A stretch of DNA of 64,000 bases, taken from Podarcis raffonei (taxonomy: Eukaryota; Chordata; Lepidosauria; Squamata; Lacertidae). The notes under the pieces are model-generated. The model did not search any database. It saw only the letters and a list, made by a program, of their open reading frames with translations, and was not told the DNA's origin. Location of the stretch: the NCBI RefSeq assembly GCF_027172205.1, contig NC_070614.1, positions 35,020,001-35,084,000 on the forward strand, read 5' to 3'. This document shows positions 54,413 through 64,000 of the stretch, in pieces. The translations under genes and the position numbers were made by a program. Every line of letters begins with the position of its first letter. Position 1 is the stretch's first letter.

Positions 54413-57400
54413 AGTTTGAAAGAAAGAAAGAAATCCTGAAAGTACAGGCTGTTTTTTTGCTGAAGCCTCAGAGAAACAGCTGAATAGAGTAAATAGTGGC
54501 TGTGAGCTGGACAGGTTTTGAAGATATACTTTAGAATCCAAATCTTGTTCACAATATCTAGTGCAGGGGGTTAACTTTTTTGGGATTGCAGGGGCAGGGG
54601 CATTTGGAATGAGACTGTGCTACAGACACTACTCCCCACCAGACAGAAAGCATTCAAAACTATTCTTTTCAAAGTCATCTGTGAAAGTTGGATCCAATAG
54701 TAATAAAACAGATCCCTGCAAAAACCAATATTGAATTACAGCTTAGAGGAGTAAAAACACACAGATCCAGTACCTGCCAGCATCATAATAACATTGATCC
54801 AAGGCAGGAATCCTCAAATTGCTTTTGTAAATAGGATGGCAACAAAACCAACCAAGCACTTAAACACACTTAGAGGAGACCTGTGATTTGATCATTGTTT
54901 TGAGGGAATTGTTCCTTGTTAAATTGTATGTTTGCCTCAGCTCCCATGTTTTTGTGCCAGGGTACCACTGGAAAGCACTTGATTTGGTGGTGGACCTGTG
55001 AAAAAATTAAGTTTCAAGAAGATTTGCTGGATACAACTTATGTGTGTGTGTGTCTTCTCCTTCTGGCAGTCTGTTATTTTCAGCTCTCTGTACTTTTTTG
55101 AGGGGGGCAGGCGGGCAAGATAATGTAGCCTACCTTGTTGCCTCATCATGGAGGCAGTGAGGGGCCACACAGAGGCTTAACACATGCCAAGGGAAGTTCT
55201 CAAGGCTGGCCTGCCATGTTGGCAACCCCGGATCTGCATCACAATTGCCTTCCATATTTTGCAGTGTAACGTAATACTGCAGTAGTTTAAGCAGGGTGGG
55301 GGTGGGGGTGGTGAGGGAATTTTTAAAATAAGGAAAGGAGCTTGTCTATAAGATAGTCAAATTAGATTTAAAAAATAAACATGTCTAGAAGCTTGTGTAA
55401 CTTATTCTACTTGTCCTTTAGATTGAAGTGAAAAACTGCAGCCCTGTCTATCTGGGAGTGAAACTGACTGAACTCAGTGAGGCAATACTTAGGTGGAAGC
55501 ATGCATAGATTGGGCTGTATGTATTCCCCACTCCATTTTCTTAAAGGCTAGAGTAGCAAGCAATTTGTTTAACTTTAAAATTTGTGTGTGCTAAAAACAC
55601 ACATAATGACTTGCTTAATTTTATGTGGCTTACTTCCTTGCTGTACTTAAATTCATGTAGGCAAAGAGGTTAAACCTTCTTGAATAATATGGTTTACCTC
55701 AGAACAGATGGTTCTACCTCCATTCCACAGTCCATAAGGTGAGAATGACCTTCGAGCACCATAGTTAATTCAGTCCTGACTGTTTTGGTTCCTGTGCTGT
55801 AGCAGAAAATAAAATGAATAAAATAATAGCAGGAAAGGGAGCATTAAATTTCAACCCAGGCCTAAGTATCTGAATGTTGAATAATGGCTCAAGCCACTTT
55901 CAATGTTGTTAAAGAAAAGTGTGATTTTGGTGTGTCAAGTAGCAGGCAAGTGGTCTAAGCATAATAAAGAAATCAAACCATTGGCTACATTCAGCAAATG
56001 CAGGGAACAATCTCACACTAGTCATACTAAAGTTCCATTGAAAGTGATTAAAATATTGAAGGGTAGTTAGATGATTGGTTGTATACAATTTTGTTGCTTT
56101 TGATATATTTAATCACTTGATGTCGAACTGTAATTTCATTTTTCTGCACTGGGAGATGAAAGCTCTTCTAAAGTCACGTGAAAAATACGCCTGACATGTC
56201 AGCAGGAGAGCCATATTCCAGGACCTAGATGAACATCTGTGTAGCATCTCTAAGATAACTGGAGGGTGCTTCTGGATTGAAACCTGGATGAGTTCTCTCT
56301 TCCTACATGGAAAACACATCCTAGTGGAAGAGGTTGCAACCATCAGGAACCTTTTGCAACACTTTGAAAGAATAAGTACCACTTATGACAGGCCAGGAAA
56401 AAGATGAGTCTTCCTTAGACAGCTCTCTTTATTAGAAGCCCAGACCTGCCATCTGCCCAATGAGGTTCTGGACCATAAAGCACCTACAGTTCCCTTCTTT
56501 CCCTCCCTCCTGCATGGAGTGCATTTTTTAATTTTTTTTGGTGCCTTGCTCTTATATTTTAAGATGATATGTAGCTTCAGCCCAAAGAAGCTGCGAACAT
56601 TAACCATGTCCGTCTACCCTGAGATAGCAAGAGACAAGACTAGGCTGCTGGCAGCAAGTGAAACCCCAGCCCATAACAGTTGAGAGCAGAAAAACACAAG
56701 ACACTTCCCACCCCACTGTGGAAGGCTTAATTCAGCCATAATGAAGACCGGGTCACACCACTGATACATCATTTTTCTGCATTTGCAGACAACAACATGT
56801 GACACACGACAAACAGAAGGCTCAAACTCATTGCCCCTCCCTGAGCACACACACACGTGCACACACACACACCCCATGAGATCTGCCCTACTTGTGGTCA
56901 TTTCAGTCAGTTGTACCTCACCTCTAGCAGCTGAGTTATCTGTTCTAAAGTTGACTGAGATTCAAACCAATATGACACATATTTATCTTTCCCTGACTTA
57001 AAAAAAAAAAGCAAACACACACAATCTGCCTCAGGCACCTGCAAGTTGAAACAGAAGAGGTAGGGGGGGCATGCTGATCCCTTTACAATCTGTCTCTTGG
57101 TTGTTTTTCTGCTCAGAGTGACAGGGCCTCCCCTTCAAAATGGGGAAAGTTCCAGAGTTAACGCTTTCATTTCTCTACCCACTCACATTCACAGAAAGAC
57201 ACATCGACATACCTTGTTTGGCCCTAAATCAGAATGAAATCCAGAAGGACTTGCGTCCTCCACTGAAAAACTAGCTATCAGTCTGGACCATCAGAATAGG
57301 TTTGAACTATTTGCAGGCATGCTCCACTATTCAGCCCCTTATACAGTACAGATTTCAGATTAAGGTGGTGCTGCTGCATAGAAAATATAGAAACCCCATC

Positions 57401-57484
57401 TTCTGTTAATATGTGGCTTTTTAAAAAGCGGCACAATTGTAACCTAGGTAAATACATTTGTTAAATTTATAATTAAAATATTTC
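54413..57484. other. Intergenic stretch between convergent PKMYT1 and PAQR4
   Basis: No exon recognised. Short CA tracts near 56846-56872. Open frames on both strands are not protein-like. Confidence 0.5.
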
Positions 57485-57490
57485 TTTATT
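57485..57490 (-). terminator. PAQR4: Candidate PAQR4 poly(A) signal
   Basis: TTTATT on the plus strand reads AATAAA on the PAQR4 strand, about 1.9 kb after the stop. The interval 57491-59384 would then be the 3' UTR. Motif-based guess; nearer non-canonical signals are possible. Confidence 0.35.
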
Positions 57491-57754
57491 CATAAGGGCT
57501 ACCCAACATGGATTGGGATGCTGATTTCCGTGAACTAGTTTGGGTGTGTTCCATTGAGGCCAAACAAAAGACATGGGGACTTAAAAACTTCTGCCATAAA
57601 AATTAGAACGAACTCTAGCTGAAGAACCATTCACCTTATCATTTAGAGCCCAAATGTGGAAGAGTGTTCTATGGGCCCAGTACATCAAGAAACAAGTTTA
57701 AAAACTGCTGTGGATTGAGTTATTTTCCCCACTTGCAATGGCCGAGTACCTATA

Positions 57755-57880
57755 TCAGCCTTCCGCAGCCTGCTGCCCTCTATATAGCTTGGAGTACAAA
57801 TCCTATCAGCTGCAGCCAGCACACAGTTGCACTTGTGTTGCAGACTAAAACATCTGGAGGGTAGCTAGCTGGAAAAGGGT
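57755..57880. mobile_element. hAT-like MITE remnant in the putative PAQR4 3' UTR
   Basis: CAGCCTTCCGCAGCCTGCTG and CATCTGGAGGGTAGC resemble decayed ends of the 42253 family. Confidence 0.5.
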
Positions 57881-59384
57881 GACCTAAATTATGGCTCAGG
57901 TCCCTGGGCCAAACAGACGGCCACAGCGTTTGCTAGAAGGCCACAGGGGTGCAGCCTTTTGTCCCCATGCTTGCAGAATGGACCACTCAGAAATCTAGTT
58001 GCTGACCACAGCCCTAGGTTAAAAATGTAGCTATTTCTTCTTCTCATAACTGACCAGGTAGGCCAGCTGGACTAATTCTGCAGCCCATGAAGGAAGTGAA
58101 CTGGAATTTGGAAATATGGGTAGGTGGCCTTCTGTCCAACCGTGAACAGGAAGACAGGGTCAGAAGATAGCAGCAACTGACTTAGGTTAGCGGCAGCTGC
58201 AAGTCATCTCTATCAAGTAATGGAGAAAGACTTTTTCCCATTTTATGCTGAACTAAGCTCTGGAAAGTACCCACTCTGCCTAATAGGTATAGCTACGAAA
58301 GCAGTAGGTGGGGTTCAACAGGCAAACAGACATTGCAAGGTGATCCCCAAATCCCTCCCCCCGGAGAGAAAGGGGAAGCTGAAGCATGTTGCAAGTCAGC
58401 CATAGACCCAGATTTGGTGAGAAGAACCAGAAGTGGAAATCTGGACTCTAGACCTTCCTTCCCCCCAATCTAGTTTCAAGGCCGCTAATTACCCCTCCGG
58501 AGGAGTGGGGGGGGGGAGCTGGTTCAGTGCTTCAAGTTATTTCAGAGCAAATGAATGTATACAGAGCATCTTCCATAACAGACTAGCTGTATCCCACCCC
58601 ATTCCTTTCCTCAAGGTCCTCACCAACACTCAGTGCAGCAGACCTCAATACCCAGGTGTCTAACCAGCCCTTTTTAAAAAAAAAACCTATTGCATGGTGT
58701 CTGAAAGATACCTGGATAAAAAGTCTATTTAAATAACTCGTCTCTATAAAGCAGAGAGGCTGTACTCAGAACAAGTGTATTCCATTGAATTCCTATTCGC
58801 CCAGTGCATACGTCACCCTCAAAACAGGTGAAAAAGATGTCCAAAACAATGGTGTTCTTCCTTGACCGCCACCAAAGCTAAGGAAGTGTAGCTTTGATGC
58901 AGAAAAGCCTGCAGCCAGCAAGAATTGATGCAAGAGGCTTCGGGTACGGATAACCTTTGCTAGCGCCATCAATAGCTTCTCACAAGTTACAAGGCTACAG
59001 GTCAGCAATTTAGAATTCTTCTTAACCCAAGAATGTTTACAAGGCCATCCACCCTGGATGGCAATTTGGAAGAACAGCTGAACACCACAATCTAGAAGCA
59101 CCTCAACCAATGGAAATCCATTGCCGTAGACCCCAAGGTTTCCAGATCCTATATATGTTTATCCACAGATACTCAAAGCAATGGAAAACCATAACCCCAA
59201 GAACGAAAAAATAACACCACCCTGTTCTAAGTGAGTTGTATAAAAAAGAAAAGAAAAAACGTCCTTCCTTGTCTGTCAGCCCTTGTCAAAGACTTTGATT
59301 GACGGGAACTTGTGGCCTACCCCACGTCTTAAATCTGTGGGGTTCTTCGATGGGAAGGGTAGGACCCGGACATGATGCAGTCAT

Positions 59385-59818
59385 TCATTCCATGGGGCAG
59401 GCGTGGTTGCCAATCCACTGCAGATCAGCCACTACTCCCCAGTGGAGATAAAGGATGCTGACCACCACCAGCACGTGCATTATCTGATGGCTGTTGAACC
59501 AGTAGTCAAAGCGGCCCGGCTTCCAGCGCTCAGGCACCCGCGAGATGTTGATGACGCCCCCGAGAAAGGCCAAGCCGTCCATTATGAGGTATGAGCGCAG
59601 AGAGGAAGGGTGGCCGGTGCCCAGTCCCACCCATCGCAGGTAGAAGAAGAAGAAGCGGAAGAGGGCTTGCCAGGCAAAAGCCCGCAGGCGCCGGACGCTG
59701 GAGCTGGCAGTCACTGCGCAGAAAATGCCGTAGCTCGACAAGCCCGTGTAGGCCAGCAGGGCAGCCGTGCGGGGAATCGGGGTGCAGGCCAGCGTGCAAT
59801 AGATGATGGGGAGAGCAC
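59385..59818 (-). CDS. PAQR4: PAQR4 coding exon 3 (terminal)
   Basis: Minus-strand acceptor CCCTGCAG|GTGCTC. It encodes GALPIIYC to GNHACPME and TGA, including the H-x3-H motif in SHQIMH and the last four membrane segments. Confidence 0.96.
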
Positions 59819-61116
59819 CTGCAGGGAAGAAGAGAAACACAGTCCGCCCATCAGGAAGTTAAGGACAGGGTGGGGTGAGGGGGAAGCTGGTAATTATAAT
59901 TGTCATTTGTGTGGCCAGCCTCCACCACTGGGAGGATGGTCATGCTGCCGCCTCCACACTCTCAGGCACACTCCCAAGACCCCTCACTTCTACATCAAAC
60001 CAAACTCTACGTCCTCTCCCTTGCCAGATTTCTACCACTCCCAAATGAACTTTGGCTGCTCACGGCACATTATTATCATCATCATCATTATTAATTGAAT
60101 TTACATGCCCCACATCCCACACACTAGCCCGCTCCTGCCTTCCAGGCACTTGTCTTGTTGCTCTGCACTTTGTTCAGGCCTTCAGGAAGTGCTCTCCCTC
60201 CTCTGCCACTCCCCTTTTGCTGTGTGTCTTGTCTTTTTAGTTTGTAAGCCTGGATTCCGCTTCCCCCTCCCCCCTCAACTTTTTAAACATTATTTATTGA
60301 TGCAAACCACTTTGAGAGACAACAATTTTTATGGCTATTTTGGGGTAAGTAAGGCTTCCCAAGTTCTATCCCTGGTATCTACAGTTAAAAGGGTCAGGTA
60401 GGCTCTGGGACGGGCCTCTACCTGAGACCTGCCACCATTCAGCCTGGGCAGGACTGGGCTAAACTGGACCAATCGTCTGATCTGGTATCTAAGCTTCCTA
60501 AACATCATCCACCACAGAGAACATTTTGGCTCTTATCAGGATCTGCCTCGCTGGCCACATTTGACAGGCAGGCAGAACAGGTACACAGCCCACACAGGAT
60601 TTGGCCAACCTCCTACCCACCAGGTGGCAGGTGGGAGGTTATAGTTTGGAAAAAAGAGCCTCATGGGCAAAGATTGGCCCACAATCTAGAGGGTCACCAT
60701 GCCTGCACCATCAAATTTTGTCTCGTTCTAGGATCTGCCCTCTGTGTGTGATACCTGTCAATACCTATGTGCCATTGTCCCCATCAACAGTAGGCATTAT
60801 ATGCCTCTCCTTTCCAGCTTCTCACGTCTCCTCTGTGCCAGAGTTCGGTCGCTACCCGCATCCCAGTAAACCAGGGAGGAGAGAACTCTTAACTCACCCA
60901 AGGTGTTGACCATGCATACCCCACACATATCAAGGGTGAGCAAGGTATGGTAGACAGCGGGGCCTCCCTCGTGGTTCATGAAGAGGTGGTAGAGCACACT
61001 GCCGAGCTGTGGGAAGACGCAAGCCAGGTAGTGCGCTATTCCTAGCCATGAGACGGAGAGTCGGGTCCACGGAATGGTCAAGGGCAACACAAAGAGACAC
61101 CCCAGCAGAGGGATAC
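59385..61116 (-). CDS. PAQR4: PAQR4, seven-transmembrane PAQR-family protein (last two coding exons; 5' part outside window)
   Basis: Coding exons on the minus strand: 61116-60898 (219 nt) and 59818-59385 (434 nt), joined in phase 1, giving 217 residues. The first coding exon (about 55 residues in human) was not found and should lie past the right edge. The sequence matches vertebrate PAQR4: GIPLLGCLFVLPLTIPW, GSVLYHLFMNHEGG, LDMCGVCMVNTLGALPIIYC, RLRAFAWQ and PERWKPGRFDYWFNSHQIMH. PAQR metal-site residues are present (Ser/His in SVLYH, Asp in LDMCG, H-x3-H in SHQIMH). PAQR proteins resemble ceramidases; PAQR4 is reported as a Golgi ceramide regulator and CDK4 stabiliser. It faces PKMYT1 tail to tail with about 5 kb between the PKMYT1 poly(A) signal and the PAQR4 stop. 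Confidence 0.95.
60898..61116 (-). CDS. PAQR4: PAQR4 coding exon 2
   Basis: Minus-strand acceptor TTTCAG|GTATCC and donor TTGG|GTGAGT. It encodes GIPLLGC to VNTL and contains the first metal-ligand His (YHLF) and the LDMCG Asp. Confidence 0.95.
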
Positions 61117-64000
61117 CTGAAAGAGAGAAGAAGAGAGCTGGCCTAGTATCCCATCTCCAACCAGGGACAGCCCTGGGACCCCACCATCTCCACAACTCTT
61201 CCCACAGAGTGCCCCACTCTAAAAGTTAGCACCAGGTGTATCTTCTCCAGTTCTCAGGCCCTTGGCGTCTCTCTCCCCCTCCCAACCCACATCCTCTGCT
61301 CCTGCCATCCCATTTGTCATGTCAGAACACAGTTGAAAGAAAAATCGTGTAGCATCAAAGCGACATCAGGAAAGCCACCATTAAAGCATTTTTGGACAGG
61401 GGCAGCCTGCTCGTCTTAAGCAATGAACACCCTTTGACACGGTTTATCCATGTTCCTCTTGCAAAGCAACGGCTCCGTTGAGGAATCTTTGATAAGACCC
61501 TCAAGGCCACCTGTTCTAGTCCTCTACCAGGTACAGAAGCATGGATTGAGCACTCTCTCGCTCTGTGTGTAATTAAAGCAACAGCCCTTTCCCACTTCCC
61601 CTGAAATTTTGTTCTGACAGTGAAAAAAGTTTGAAGCGAATGGTGTGCGCTTGCAATTTCCCCAAGCATCACCTGTTCAATGTGTACTATGGAAACTTTT
61701 GCAGCATTGAAAAACATTTTAATGAGCTAAAGCTTCCTCAATAATTACAACTGAGGGGGGGGGAGCAGGCCAACGCCATGTTCCTCCCAATGGGGAATGG
61801 ACTGGATTTCTTTTCTCTCCACCGCCAAAATGAAGCAGCCTGGTAGATTCTTGACCTGTGGATCCAGCCTGCCCTACCCTCACTCTTCCTTATCCCTGCT
61901 GAGCCTCAACTCTCCCCTCTCTCACCCTCCATTTCCCCCAGAGGCCACAGCTTTACACAAACAGATTAGGTCTCCCTGAACCCAATTACTGTGCTAATTG
62001 AGGCTGCCCGAAGCCAGATCTCAATTAGGAACATGATAAACATTCATTAAGAGGCCAGAAATACTCCTTTAGAGAGAGGCAGGGGAGAAACAGAAGAGAA
62101 TCTCCCAGGGAGACTGAGTCAGCCCCCGGCCCCAAGGGGCCTGTCACCTAGCCTACAGCTAGAGAGAGAAGAGTTGCTGCTACCAACTTTTTTTCTTCCC
62201 TCCTAGCAGGTCAGTGCCCTTTGTTACCCCATTACCACAATCTCACTTGCCAGGAAAAGCTGCACCTCTTCTCAGTTTCTGCCTGAAAAACAGTTCGCTT
62301 CAGTCGGGAATTGGGATACACACACTGAAGCGGAGAGGGGAGTCTTAGGCTGAATATACACCATACATTTTGAACACATGACTTCCCCCAGAGAATCCTG
62401 GGAAGTGTAGTTTACCCCTCACAGATCCACAATTCTCAGCACCCTCCTGTCCCAGGATTCTTTGGGTCAGATTCCCAAGTGGTCACTCCCCCGCCATGCG
62501 AGATTATCTGCTTCTCTAACACATACAAGGGACAGAGAAATGCAACAGGTGCCTCTTATTTGCACAATGAAGCTCCAGGATACAAAACACATGCAACCCT
62601 ATTCTTTTATGCAACTGGCGAACATGGAAGCTTGGGCCATGGCAAGGGAACCTGTGTGTTCCCCCTGCCCAGGTGTTGCTGCTGGACTTCAACTCCCATC
62701 ATGGGCATAGCCAAGGGGGGGACAGGGAGGGGCAGCTGCCCCCTCAAATCAATAAAAAGGGATTCTTTCCCCTGCCCTACAAAAGTCCTGGCTACACCCA
62801 TGACTCCCATCACCCCCAGCCAATTTGACCAATAACCAGGGATGATGGGAGGCAGAGTTCCAAAGGTATCAAAGACCAGGAGTTCCCAAGCCTTAGAATC
62901 CCTTTTGCCAGCCTGCTGCTGGACAGAGAATCTGAGTTTTTCAGGCACTCACATGAGTAGTGGTGAGGCGGAAGTGGGACATAATGAAGCTGCCTTATCT
63001 AGTCTAGTATTGCCTGTTCTCACTGATAGTAGGTCTCCAAGTTCTCAAGCACAGCCCTTTTGCACACTTTACCCTTTCCTTTTAAATAAATAATTATTAT
63101 TTCAAAAAATTCCAGTGGAGATGCCACAGATGGTATCAGGAGCAGGTGCCAGGTGAGCCATAAATCACATGGCATCCGTGAAGTTAATTCTTTATTCAAG
63201 AAAGCAAGGTTGACACGTTAGGCCAGGCCTAGTGACAAGAGCAACTTGTCCTAGTAGATCTTGCCCCTATGAGGCAGTTCCCTAAGTCTCCTACACTCCC
63301 ACGTCCTTCCCAAGCAATCTGAGACTCAGTCGTGTGCCTGCCTTTGCTCTGCTCTCTTCATACCTCTTCTGGTTCTGGGAGACCAGGGGGATGGGAGCTT
63401 GCCACAGCAGGAGGGGGAGACCCCTGGCTTCTTCACCAGCCTGACTCACCTCTGCCTCTTGGCCCCTTCCTGTCCAGCCTCTGCTTCTGTTTCTGATTCT
63501 GGACTGCACTCTGCCACTGCCTCTTCCTACTCACTAAACCCTGTGACCACTTCAGCTTCTGACACCTCCTCCTCCTAGCCTGCTCTCGCTTCTCCCTCTG
63601 ACCACTCATTGTCATCCCACCACCAATCCCCTGGCTCTGAACCTTCTTCCCCTGGTGGTTCCCTTGGGGGTTCCCTAGCTGGGACCTCTCACCACTCCTC
63701 CGTACTCAGACATCTGGAGCCTAGGCTCCCGGGGGGGGGGCACTATGCCACTACATGGTTCTCTCCTACTCCTGCCACAACTACCCTGGAGAGTATGTGA
63801 CTGGGCCCAAGGTCACCCAGCAAATTTTGTGGCTGGGGAAGGCAGCGAGCATTTGAAGTCTCCCCAGTCCGAGTCAGATTTTCTTGAATGGTATACTAAC
63901 AGCAGCTACTTCCCCAAACTACGGCAAGAGGGTGGACCATGGCAACACAATGAGTAAACCCATTGGCTCCCCGTGTTGTTGGTAGTGCAGTGGTTAGGGT
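61117..64000 (-). other. PAQR4: PAQR4 intron 1 (partial)
   Basis: Upstream of PAQR4 exon 2 on the minus strand. It holds a palindromic-family copy (62350-62470), the 103-bp MITE at 62700, SINE pieces near 62985-63050 and 63795-63860, and a Pro/Ser-like low-complexity part (63300-63720). The first PAQR4 coding exon was searched for and not found. Confidence 0.6.
62700..62802. mobile_element. hAT MITE (103 bp) nested in another repeat
   Basis: Ends CATGGGCATAGCCAAGG and CCTGGCTACACCCATG with a perfect 8-bp duplication ACTCCCAT (62692-62699, 62803-62810). Confidence 0.88.

Noticed and set aside
61117-64000. First coding exon of PAQR4 inside the window
   Set aside because: No minus-strand frame resembles the expected N-terminal block (LHNELGNIYTH region) here.
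1-64000. Retroviral or LTR elements, CRISPR arrays, rRNA genes
   Set aside because: No gag-pol-like frames, paired long terminal repeats, regular spacer arrays or rRNA signatures were recognised by eye.

Overview
The window looks like nuclear DNA of a squamate reptile, most likely a lizard. The evidence is a 3' end of a BovB (RTE) LINE, several tRNA-derived SINEs whose tail resembles BovB (Sauria-SINE type), a CR1 LINE with an ATTCTATG tail, SINEs with CR1-like tails, and a dense population of short hAT and Tc1/mariner-type elements. Genes are spread over many small exons with GT-AG introns. No rRNA, functional tRNA gene, CRISPR or operon was seen, and I recognised no retrovirus or LTR element.

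Layout. Positions 1-20990 hold no gene I can support; the recognisable content is repeats, many with intact target-site duplications. From 21081 to 43287 (+) lies an 18-exon gene for a secreted glycine-rich protein of 333 residues, probably GREP1 (glycine-rich extracellular protein 1). From a CpG-rich promoter near 45.1-46.2 kb to a poly(A) signal at 54147 lies PKMYT1 (+), the membrane-associated Wee1-family kinase that inhibits CDK1, with seven coding exons and 579 residues. From 61116 down to 59385 (-) lie the last two coding exons of PAQR4, a seven-transmembrane PAQR protein; its first coding exon is beyond the right edge. The tail-to-tail PKMYT1-PAQR4 pair with a GREP1-like gene next to PKMYT1 matches, from memory, the neighbourhood of human 16p13.3.

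The most interesting object is the glycine-rich gene. Every internal exon is a multiple of three and every intron is phase 1, so any exon can be skipped without loss of frame. The mature protein is about one third glycine. Two exons end in the same AAAKY lysine motif, and the only two cysteines outside the signal peptide sit at the extreme C terminus as C-x4-C. All of these are tropoelastin traits. This suggests an elastin-like matrix protein that could be cross-linked through lysine, which is an inference to be tested.

The second theme is transposon layering. At least eight hAT-type elements show 8-bp duplications that can be read directly (six perfect, two 7 of 8). Several elements sit inside others (hAT in CR1, hAT in SINE, SINE in SINE, Tc1 and hAT together in one older element). 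A pogo-type element that has lost its DDE core abuts a hAT transposase remnant in the glycine-rich gene's intron 16. There is no functional link between these elements and the three genes beyond their position in introns and flanks.
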